Of a stretch of 5,238 nt of DNA, positions 1-4,508 are shown piece after piece; the first letter of the stretch is position 1, and each line of letters begins with the position of its first letter. This stretch comes from Mariprofundus sp. (GTDB lineage: Bacteria; Pseudomonadota; Zetaproteobacteria; Mariprofundales; Mariprofundaceae): assembly GCA_021772845.1 (NCBI GenBank), contig JAJFLF010000079.1, positions 1 to 5,238 on the forward strand, given 5' to 3'. The notes beneath the pieces were generated by a model. That model searched no databases and was not told the DNA's origin. It saw nothing but the letters and a program-made list of their open reading frames with translations. The translations under genes and the position numbers were made by a program.

Positions 1-1276
1 CTAAACCTTCATTTTCAGGTTTCTTGTTATAAACCTCATCACGATAGATGAACATGATCACATCGGCATCCTGCTCAATTGCACCGGATTCACGTAGATC
101 AGACATGATTGGGCGTTTGTCGGCACGTTGCTCGAGTGAGCGGTTGAGCTGTGAGAGGGCAATGACAGGAACACTCAGCTCCTTTGCCAGACCTTTTAGT
201 GAACGGGATATTTCAGATACTTCTTGCGCCCTGTTGTCTGAACCAGCACGACCGGACATCAATTGAATATAGTCAATCAGGACCAGATCGAGACCTTTGT
301 TGTCACGCTTTAAACGACGACATTTAGCTCGCAGCTCCATCACCGAAATGGCCGGGGTATCATCGACAAAGATATTGGATTCAGCCAGACTACCACTGGC
401 AGCGGCAAGTTTGCGCCAATCTTCAGCAGAGAAGCGGCCAGTGCGTAAATTGGACATATCCACACGCGCTTCACAGGCCAGCATTCGCATGGCGATCTGT
501 TGGCTGGACATTTCCAGAGAAAACACACCTACAACACCAGAGTTGTCATCATCTCCACGCATGGCGGCATTTTGAGCCAGATTCATAGAGAAAGCGGTTT
601 TTCCCATACTTGGACGACCAGCAACAATGACCAAATCACCACGCTGCATACCAGCAGTTTGGATATCGAGGTCTGTAAAACCGGTTGGGATACCGGTAAC
701 AACTTTTTTACAGGCGTAGCGGTCTTCAAGCTCTTTATAAGTTTCAAGCATCAGATCGCTCATATTGGCAAAAGCGGGGCGAGAACGGTTGAATGTTTCG
801 GCAATAGCGAGAATGTTTTTCTCGGCGTTATCGAGATGCTCGTTTACTTCACGCTCTGTTTCTTGATAAACATCTTGAGAGACAGTGCTGCAGACAGAGA
901 GCAGTTCACGCAGTACATAGCGTTCGCGAATAATACTGGCGTAATGTTTGACGTTTGCAGAGGTTGGTACGGCAGTGACCAGTTCAGCCAGATAGGCCTC
1001 ACCACCACAGGAAACAAGTTCATCCCGACGTTCGAGATGATCTTTAATGGTCAGCGCATCAACAGGCTGACCTTTGCCAGAGAGTTCAAGAATGACATAA
1101 AACACACGTGCATTGGCTTCAATATAGAAGTGATCAGGTTGCAGACCACCTTCCAATCGCTCCAGTGCTTCAGGGTCAAGCATGATTCCCCCCAATACTG
1201 CCCGCTCTGCATCATGTGCGTGCGGCGGAATACGCTCTCGGAGCGTATCAGTACGGAGGGGAATCGGTTGACTCAA
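1..1276 (-). CDS. dnaB: Replicative DNA helicase DnaB (3' end cut by window edge)
   Basis: Hexameric 5'-3' helicase that unwinds DNA at the replication fork and recruits primase. The window gives 425 codons of an expected 460-470; the frame is still open at base 1. Visible parts: the N-terminal primase-interacting domain opening with IPPHAHDAERAVLGG (residues 16-30); linker up to about 190; then the RecA-like domain with Walker A GRPSMGKT (220-227), FSLEM (252-256), Walker B/H3 LVLIDYIQLM (331-340) and the H4 block ALSQLNRSLEQRADKRP (373-389) with DLRESGAIEQDAD (393-405). No ATG exists before the conserved IPPH block; an in-frame TGA lies upstream, leaving TTG at 1276 (chosen) or CTG at 1297, which would overlap the rplI stop. 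Neither has a strong Shine-Dalgarno, so coupling to rplI, 17 nt upstream, is likely. Several blocks differ from E. coli DnaB, with about four extra residues (GDDDNSG region, 241-247) before FSLEM. Identity is certain; the start is not. Confidence 0.96.
   Translation of the reverse strand, partial: MSQPIPLRTDTLRERIPPHAHDAERAVLGGIMLDPEALERLEGGLQPDHFYIEANARVFYVILELSGKGQPVDALTIKDHLERRDELVSCGGEAYLAELVTAVPTSANVKHYASIIRERYVLRELLSVCSTVSQDVYQETEREVNEHLDNAEKNILAIAETFNRSRPAFANMSDLMLETYKELEDRYACKKVVTGIPTGFTDLDIQTAGMQRGDLVIVAGRPSMGKTAFSMNLAQNAAMRGDDDNSGVVGVFSLEMSSQQIAMRMLACEARVDMSNLRTGRFSAEDWRKLAAASGSLAESNIFVDDTPAISVMELRAKCRRLKRDNKGLDLVLIDYIQLMSGRAGSDNRAQEVSEISRSLKGLAKELSVPVIALSQLNRSLEQRADKRPIMSDLRESGAIEQDADVIMFIYRDEVYNKKPENEGL
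1230..1248 (-). promoter_or_regulatory. Perfect 8-bp hairpin in the 5' coding region of dnaB
   Basis: ATACGCTC (1230-1237) and GAGCGTAT (1241-1248) are exact inverted copies around a 3-nt loop. In the mRNA the hairpin begins about 28 nt after the proposed TTG start and ends just before the IPPH codons. No U-tract follows, so it is not an intrinsic terminator. A stable structure here could slow initiation or early elongation on dnaB, or mark a processing site that uncouples dnaB from the ribosomal-protein genes. The fold is seen in the sequence; any function is inference. Confidence 0.35.
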
Positions 1277-1293
1277 TGCGATCTGTTCAGCGA

Positions 1294-1743
1294 TCAGTGT
1301 ATTTCTGATTCAACCTTGATGCTGATTTCAGCAGTAACATCAGGATGTAGACGTACGCGGAAGCTATGAACGCCAACAGTTTTGATCTGTTCATCAAGCA
1401 AGATGCTACGACGCTCAATGTTCTGACCATTTTCATTCATGAGTTCAGCCAGTTCGTGCGTGGTCACAGAACCATACAGATGTGTACCATCTGAAGTTGC
1501 GCGAATAACTTCCAAGCTCAGTGTAGAGAGCTTTTCAGCTTCAGTTTTAGCGTTAGCCAGAACGTCTGCCTGTTTTGCTTCAAGCTGTGCGCGACGACGT
1601 TCAAAGGTCTTGCGGTTGCCAGCATCAGCGATGTTAGCTTTGCCCTGTGGCAGTAGGAAGTTACGGCCATAACCGGCGCGTACATTCACTTCATCACCAA
1701 CATTTCCTAAACCTTCAACACGTTCCAAAAGAATTAATTGCAT
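1294..1743 (-). CDS. rplI: 50S ribosomal protein L9
   Basis: Large-subunit protein that binds 23S rRNA near the L1 stalk base and extends from the ribosome through a long helix; it influences frame maintenance. The product is 149 aa, the same length as E. coli L9. It starts MQLILLERVEGLGNVGDEV and carries the family signature GxxxxVxxGYxRNxLxP as GNVGDEVNVRAGYGRNFLLP (about 13-32). A charged helical connector spans about residues 41-75, and the C-terminal rRNA-binding domain contains GSVTTHELAELM. The ATG at 1743 is chosen because GGAGGA stands 4 nt before it and the product then aligns end to end with the family; an in-frame TTG at 1755 would put the ribosome binding site inside the gene. 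The start is 1 nt after the stop of the upstream membrane-protein gene, so translation is probably coupled. Confidence 0.98.
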   Translation of the reverse strand: MQLILLERVEGLGNVGDEVNVRAGYGRNFLLPQGKANIADAGNRKTFERRRAQLEAKQADVLANAKTEAEKLSTLSLEVIRATSDGTHLYGSVTTHELAELMNENGQNIERRSILLDEQIKTVGVHSFRVRLHPDVTAEISIKVESEIH

Positions 1744-1744
1744 T

Positions 1745-2776
1745 TTATCCTCCAACTACCGGAATTTTCCGGCGATAATCAAACCAAATATCCAGCAGGC
1801 CAATGATCACAAAGGGGATGATCATGACCGACCAGATTAATAACATCAAATACATCATGGCGATTGAAAGCATCATACCCTTTGCTTTCAACCAGCTATG
1901 TCCAACTGCAATACCCTGCATCGCTAACATGCCACCGGTCAGGATGGCCGCGTTACTGGCTAGATATTGCAAATCACCACTGCCAGTGAAATTCATCAAA
2001 AGCAGCAAAACCAAAAACACATAAGCGATTGGCTTACCAAAGTGCAGCGTTAATAACGTCGCGTTATCACCCTGATAAAAATCGTATTTGCTGGCAAAAT
2101 GCCGTGCAAATACAAGATTGCTCCACCATGTGAGCCATAGCCCTAAAGCCATCAAACCCGGCAAGATAGCTACCATCATTTGGCGACCTTGCTCAAGCAT
2201 TTGAGCCGCCTCGTGATCACCGGCAGGTATCTGTCCATTCGCCGTAATCTGTTGCTCTACACCTTCAAACATCGGCGCTAACAACTGATTTACCCAATCT
2301 TTAATACCAACATCATGCATCATTGCTGCAATGCTAAGTGATATTAAGCTCACCAAACCTAAGCCTAGTGCGAGCCACTCTGCACTTTGTCTGACACCAT
2401 CTTTCCGCATCATTAACAAAGCACCCAGAATGGGTAACAAACCATAAACAACAAACACAATCAGTCCGGGCACAAAAGCAAAACCTGTGATCAGCACGAC
2501 TGCGATGGCTGTGATGGCACTTACATGGGCGGCAAAAATCAATCCGCCGCCAAATGTCACCACTGCTACCACTGCAGGGACTAACATGTGAATAGTCAGC
2601 CCGATCATGGTAGTAAGTAATAACAGGAAGGGAGCGAGCCCCTGAGTCAGCAAAGGTAACCACACTGCACTCATCAACATAACCAGTATTAAGGCTGCAC
2701 ATGGCAAACGATGTGCCAGTATGAAACTGGCCATCTTTGGCATGGTTTGAGTGGCAGGTGGAAGATCTTGCATCAT
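1745..2776 (-). CDS. DUF2232 (YybS-type) polytopic membrane protein
   Basis: Integral inner-membrane protein of 343 aa with no established biochemical function. Hydrophobic segments are visible at roughly 23-43, 47-62, 65-82, 85-105, 106-123, 133-152, 200-218, 248-263, 271-290 and 302-325, so about nine or ten membrane spans. A polar stretch at about 155-198 (rich in E, Q, H and D) interrupts them. The C-terminus has GLLDIWFDYRRK (326-337), like the GLLDxWxDxR ending I associate with DUF2232, and the position between rpsR and rplI is the family's usual one in Pseudomonas and several other proteobacteria. Two ATGs stand in tandem (2776 and 2773). The weak AGG upstream is spaced slightly better for the second, so the true length may be 342. 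The family call rests on membrane pattern, C-terminal motif and position; the cellular role is unknown, and I infer only co-expression with ribosome genes. Confidence 0.83.
   Translation of the reverse strand: MMQDLPPATQTMPKMASFILAHRLPCAALILVMLMSAVWLPLLTQGLAPFLLLLTTMIGLTIHMLVPAVVAVVTFGGGLIFAAHVSAITAIAVVLITGFAFVPGLIVFVVYGLLPILGALLMMRKDGVRQSAEWLALGLGLVSLISLSIAAMMHDVGIKDWVNQLLAPMFEGVEQQITANGQIPAGDHEAAQMLEQGRQMMVAILPGLMALGLWLTWWSNLVFARHFASKYDFYQGDNATLLTLHFGKPIAYVFLVLLLLMNFTGSGDLQYLASNAAILTGGMLAMQGIAVGHSWLKAKGMMLSIAMMYLMLLIWSVMIIPFVIIGLLDIWFDYRRKIPVVGG
1748..1753 (-). promoter_or_regulatory. Shine-Dalgarno of rplI inside the end of the upstream gene
   Basis: GGAGGA on the minus strand lies in the last two sense codons (Gly-Gly) of the DUF2232 gene, 4 nt before the rplI ATG. 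It settles the rplI start at 1743 and not at the TTG at 1755, and it couples L9 synthesis to termination of the upstream gene. Confidence 0.8.
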
Positions 2777-2816
2777 GAACCTGTCAGGTCAGTGTGTAAC
2801 TTCGACCCTAACTGAA

Positions 2817-3164
2817 TCAATCGTGATGCAGTGGGGTGAATGGAACCAGAGCCAATACACGTGCACGCTTGATCGCAGTGGTCAAGAAACGTTGGTGCTT
2901 CGCACAAGTGCCAGTCACACGTGATGGCAGAATCTTGTAACGCTCGGTAATGAAACCGCGCAGCATATCAGGATCTTTGTGATCAATGTTGATTGTTGTA
3001 TCTGCACAAAATTTGCAGAACTTACGACGGCGCTGAAAACGGCCGCCAGCACCACCGCGCTGTGGGCGCTGTGGACGCTGTGGACGATCACCTTGTGGGC
3101 GAGCTGGACGGTCAGTCGTCGCAGCAGCTGCAGCAGGTGCTGCTTTTTTTACTTCTTCAGTCAT
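2817..3164 (-). CDS. rpsR: 30S ribosomal protein S18, zinc-ligand form with long N-terminal extension
   Basis: Small-subunit platform protein that pairs with S6 on 16S rRNA. The conserved core is residues 46-115: RRRKFCKFCAD, IDHKDPDMLRGFITERYKILPSRVTGT, AKHQR and TTAIKRARVLALVPFT. Cys50, Cys53, Cys87 and His90 form a full CxxC...CxxH set, the zinc-binding state that E. coli S18 has lost. The protein is 115 aa against about 75 in E. coli. The excess is a low-complexity N-terminus: an Ala stretch (8-15), then Arg/Pro/Gln repeats (about 19-36) and a Gly/Arg patch (37-47), all basic and probably disordered. The start is secure, since AGGAG lies 6 nt before the ATG at 3164. It lies 56 nt after the PriB-like gene and 40 nt before the DUF2232 gene. 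Function is certain; the role of the extension is unknown, though rRNA contact is plausible from its charge. Confidence 0.97.
   Translation of the reverse strand: MTEEVKKAAPAAAAATTDRPARPQGDRPQRPQRPQRGGAGGRFQRRRKFCKFCADTTINIDHKDPDMLRGFITERYKILPSRVTGTCAKHQRFLTTAIKRARVLALVPFTPLHHD
3060..3086 (-). repeat. Three tandem 9-bp units encoding Arg-Pro-Gln in rpsR
   Basis: On the minus strand CGTCCACAG occurs twice, followed by the one-base variant CGCCCACAG. They encode three successive RPQ units, followed by a further Arg. Because the unit is a multiple of three, slippage would change the S18 tail length without breaking the frame. A related but diverged unit (CGCCCACAAGG) lies just 5' of the array in the gene. 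Confidence 0.85.
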
Positions 3165-3220
3165 ATCTAACTCCTAAATCTCTCTATCTGCGGTGTCTAT
3201 CTCGTAGGTGAATCGGGTTG

Positions 3221-3550
3221 TTATAAAACCCTGCATGCATCCACCCAGATTTCTACCTGTCCCCAGCAAGGATTGTTGTCCTTGCTATAAAATCGTCTGC
3301 GCAAGCAACCATCGATCATCACATTTTGACCTTCTAAGGTCAGCAGTGTTTGAGCAATGTCGCCATTTGAACGCAGTGGCATTGGCTGTTCATCCTGAAC
3401 ATCGTTACGAGCCGGTCCTAATACAGGGCGAGTCGTAAACAATTCTGCAGTCAGCGACAGGGAGCCATCAGGCGTCCAGCGCTGTTGCAGATTTTCTAAC
3501 CGGCCCGAAACTCGGACACGGTTAAAATCAGGCGCTTGCTTCTGCTCCAT
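3221..3550 (-). CDS. priB: PriB-like single-stranded DNA-binding OB-fold protein
   Basis: Probable primosomal replication protein N, which in E. coli binds ssDNA and PriA and helps load DnaB when stalled forks restart. The product is 109 aa, against 104 in E. coli. It shows an OB-fold layout: first strand NRVRVSGRL (10-18), then TPDGSLSLTAEL (26-37), a polar middle, then LEGQNVMIDGCLRRRF (72-87, resembling the GxxxxVxGF strand of PriB/SSB proteins) and a last strand GQVEIWVDACRVL (97-109). There is no acidic SSB-type C-terminal tip, which argues against a full Ssb. Similarity to E. coli PriB is weak, so the call leans on fold pattern, length and position between rpsF and rpsR. The ATG at 3550 is chosen because longer versions only read the rpsF tail in another frame. 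The gene overlaps rpsF by 23 nt and has only AAAAGG 3 nt upstream, so translational coupling to rpsF is likely. Confidence 0.72.
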   Translation of the reverse strand: MEQKQAPDFNRVRVSGRLENLQQRWTPDGSLSLTAELFTTRPVLGPARNDVQDEQPMPLRSNGDIAQTLLTLEGQNVMIDGCLRRRFYSKDNNPCWGQVEIWVDACRVL

Positions 3551-4007
3551 CAGCCTTTTCCGTTGTTGCTTCTGCAGCAGCAGGAGCTTCTTCAGTAGCT
3601 GCTTCAACAGCAACTTCTTCAACAGCAGGAGCTTCGGCAGCAGCTACTGCAGCTTCAGCAACTTCTTCTTCACGCTTAGCAGCAGCTTGAGCGCGACGCA
3701 TCAATGGAGATGCTGTGTCAGAGAGTTCAGTAAGTTTGGTGGTCAGGCAGCGGATGATGCGTTCTTCAAGACTGATCGCATGTTCCAGAGTTTTTAGGGC
3801 TTCTGCGCTGCCATCGGTAACGAGAAGGATATAGTTGCCACGTTTACGGTTAGCAATGGAATATGCCAACGGACGTGAGCCCCAGTTTTCGCGTTTAACA
3901 ATGCGGCCACCGACTTTTTCGACTTTAGCGATGAGATCATCGGTTAATGCTTCGATGTTTTCCTGAGAGATATCAGGGTTAACAATAAAAATAGTTTCGT
4001 AATACAA
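3528..4007 (-). CDS. rpsF: 30S ribosomal protein S6 with TTG start and long Ala/Glu tail
   Basis: Small-subunit platform protein that binds 16S rRNA as a heterodimer with S18. The S6 fold is clear over about residues 1-95: MYYETIFIVNPDIS, GGRIVKRENWGSRPLAYSIANRKRGNYILL (33-62) and the ISLEERIIRCLTTK helix/strand (78-91). The start codon is TTG at 4007, read as Met. It has a strong AGAGGAG 7 nt upstream, an in-frame TAG five codons upstream, and no in-frame ATG that would keep the fold. Aligned to E. coli S6 the protein begins in the right place. Length is 159 aa, against about 130-135 in E. coli. The extra is an Ala/Glu/Val tail from about residue 112, low in complexity and acidic, ending EASA and not in the Glu-Glu end that RimK extends in E. 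coli. First gene of the operon; its 3' end overlaps the PriB-like gene by 23 nt. Confidence 0.97.
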   Translation of the reverse strand: MYYETIFIVNPDISQENIEALTDDLIAKVEKVGGRIVKRENWGSRPLAYSIANRKRGNYILLVTDGSAEALKTLEHAISLEERIIRCLTTKLTELSDTASPLMRRAQAAAKREEEVAEAAVAAAEAPAVEEVAVEAATEEAPAAAEATTEKADGAEASA

Positions 4008-4014
4008 AACGGCG

Positions 4015-4021
4015 CTCCTCT
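4015..4021 (-). promoter_or_regulatory. Shine-Dalgarno deciding the TTG start of rpsF
   Basis: AGAGGAG on the minus strand ends 7 nt before TTG at 4007. The next upstream in-frame triplet of note is TAG, so no alternative ATG start is possible nearby. The strong site compensates for the weak start codon. Confidence 0.8.
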
Positions 4022-4032
4022 AGGTGTACTTA

Positions 4033-4062
4033 CGAACGCCCCGGTACGATTTAGCGCGTCCG
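4033..4062 (-). promoter_or_regulatory. Candidate S6:S18 autoregulatory hairpin in the rpsF leader
   Basis: In the leader RNA, CGGACGC (4062-4056) pairs with GCGTTCG (4039-4033) in a 7-bp stem with one G-U pair, closing a 16-nt loop that contains ACCGGG at its 3' side. A structured element carrying a CCG trinucleotide in rpsF leaders is known in many bacteria to bind the S6:S18 complex and repress the operon. Here the stem, the CCG (4042-4044) beside its 3' strand and the place about 25 nt before the start fit that idea. I could not run a covariance model, and the loop may fold differently, so this remains a candidate. Confidence 0.42.
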
Positions 4063-4107
4063 GAGCAAGGTATGTAATCTACACAGTTTCCCATGCAGTG
4101 GCGCCGC

Positions 4108-4135
4108 ACTATAGGGTCAAATCAAGTGATTGCAA
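4108..4135 (-). promoter_or_regulatory. Probable sigma-70 promoter of the rpsF operon
   Basis: On the minus strand TTGCAA (4135-4130, four of six -35 matches) and TATAGT (4113-4108, five of six -10 matches) are separated by 16 nt. The -10 box is followed by a GC-rich discriminator (GCGGCGCC), the kind linked to stringent control of ribosomal genes. Transcription would start near 4100, giving a leader of about 90 nt before rpsF. Confidence 0.55.
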
Positions 4136-4192
4136 TAGATATATCCATTGAATGCGTTATGCTGGCTGGTGAAAGTTGTGATGATGATAGCT

Positions 4193-4200
4193 GGAGGTGA
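4193..4200 (+). promoter_or_regulatory. Full-length Shine-Dalgarno of the GlsB-like gene
   Basis: GGAGGTGA is an eight-base complement of the 16S rRNA 3' end, placed just before ATG at 4203. It contains the in-frame GTG (4197-4199) that would otherwise look like an earlier start, so the ATG is the real start. Its strength suggests high translation of this small protein. Confidence 0.8.
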
Positions 4201-4202
4201 AA

Positions 4203-4442
4203 ATGGACTTATTAATCTTTCTGGGGATTGGTGCGGTGGCAGGCTGGATTGCTGGTAATTTAATGAAAGGTAACGGCTTTGGTCTGATTGGTAATATGGT
4301 AGTAGGTGTTATCGGTGCTTTTGTAGGGAAATACCTATTTGTTTTTTTTGGTTTTGCATTCGCAGGCATGATAGGCACATTGATGGCAGCAGTAACAGGC
4401 GCGGTCGTTCTTATTTTTATTATTGGTTTGGTGAAACGATAA
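4203..4442 (+). CDS. GlsB/YeaQ/YmgE-family small membrane protein
   Basis: Small glycine-rich inner-membrane protein of 79 aa, about the length of E. coli YeaQ and YmgE. Three hydrophobic segments are visible (about 3-20, 27-51 and 54-76), with the family pattern GxGAVAGWIAGNLMKG (8-23), GFGLIGNMVVGVIGAFVG (25-42) and a final VTGAVVLIFI segment (64-73) before a basic end VKR. The family name 'transglycosylase-associated' is historical; members are often linked to general stress or envelope stress, and no enzymatic motif is present here. The many Gly spaced three or four residues apart suggest tightly packed helices. Start at ATG 4203, directly after a perfect ribosome binding site. It is a lone gene, divergent from rpsF and convergent with the kinase. 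Family call is firm, molecular role is not known. Confidence 0.88.
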   Translation: MDLLIFLGIGAVAGWIAGNLMKGNGFGLIGNMVVGVIGAFVGKYLFVFFGFAFAGMIGTLMAAVTGAVVLIFIIGLVKR

Positions 4443-4457
4443 GCTTATTGGCATCCT

Positions 4458-4486
4458 GCGTGGCAGTCAGAAAACAGCTGCCACGC
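4458..4486. terminator. Hairpin between convergent genes, possible bidirectional terminator
   Basis: GCGTGGCAG (4458-4466) pairs perfectly with CTGCCACGC (4478-4486) around an 11-nt loop, and two more pairs (one G-U) can extend the base. It sits 15 nt after the stop of the GlsB-like gene and 22 nt after the stop of the kinase, where a shared terminator would be expected. No T-run of useful length follows in either direction, so it may be a weak or factor-assisted terminator, or an mRNA 3'-end stabiliser. Confidence 0.5.
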
Positions 4487-4508
4487 GGAGTGCCGGTATA
4501 TGTTTAAA

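Larger units (their letters stand above)
4008..4202. other. Divergent intergenic region between rpsF and the GlsB-like gene
   Basis: These 195 bases hold the rpsF promoter, leader hairpin and ribosome binding site on the minus strand, and the control region of the small membrane-protein gene on the plus strand. For the plus strand the best -10 candidate I see is TATGCT (4159-4164), without a convincing -35 at proper distance, so that promoter is unresolved. No small ORF or structured RNA gene beyond the rpsF leader is evident. Confidence 0.6.

Noticed and set aside
500..1369. Long plus-strand ORF of 289 codons opposite dnaB and the end of rplI
   Set aside because: It lies antisense to well-conserved dnaB codons, has no recognisable domain or ribosome binding site, and is composed as expected for a shadow frame.
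1744..1755. Earlier TTG start for rplI
   Set aside because: It would place the GGAGGA binding site within the gene; the ATG at 1743 gives the standard 149-aa L9.
2334..2702. Minus-strand ORF of 122 codons inside the DUF2232 gene
   Set aside because: It is a shifted frame of a gene with a clear membrane-protein sequence; its Cys/His/Ser-rich product matches nothing I know.
2778..2788. ACCTG/CAGGT inverted repeat around one base, before the DUF2232 gene
   Set aside because: A one-base loop cannot form a hairpin, and no second copy exists to suggest an operator; it overlaps the weak ribosome binding site.
3551..3622. Upstream extension of the PriB-like gene, giving a Lys/Leu/Gln-rich N-terminus
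   Set aside because: These codons are the repetitive S6 tail read in another frame; the OB fold begins after the ATG at 3550.
4197..4202. Earlier GTG start for the GlsB-like gene
   Set aside because: The GTG is part of the Shine-Dalgarno GGAGGTGA; the ATG at 4203 is properly spaced from it.
4157..4378. Minus-strand ORF of 73 codons opposite the GlsB-like gene
   Set aside because: It is a Pro/Ile/Lys-rich shadow of the glycine-rich membrane gene, whose ribosome binding site and family pattern are clear.
4439..4448. Ten-base palindrome ATAAGCTTAT at the stop codon of the GlsB-like gene
   Set aside because: It has no loop and is AT-rich and short, and it is not repeated elsewhere in the window; probably chance.
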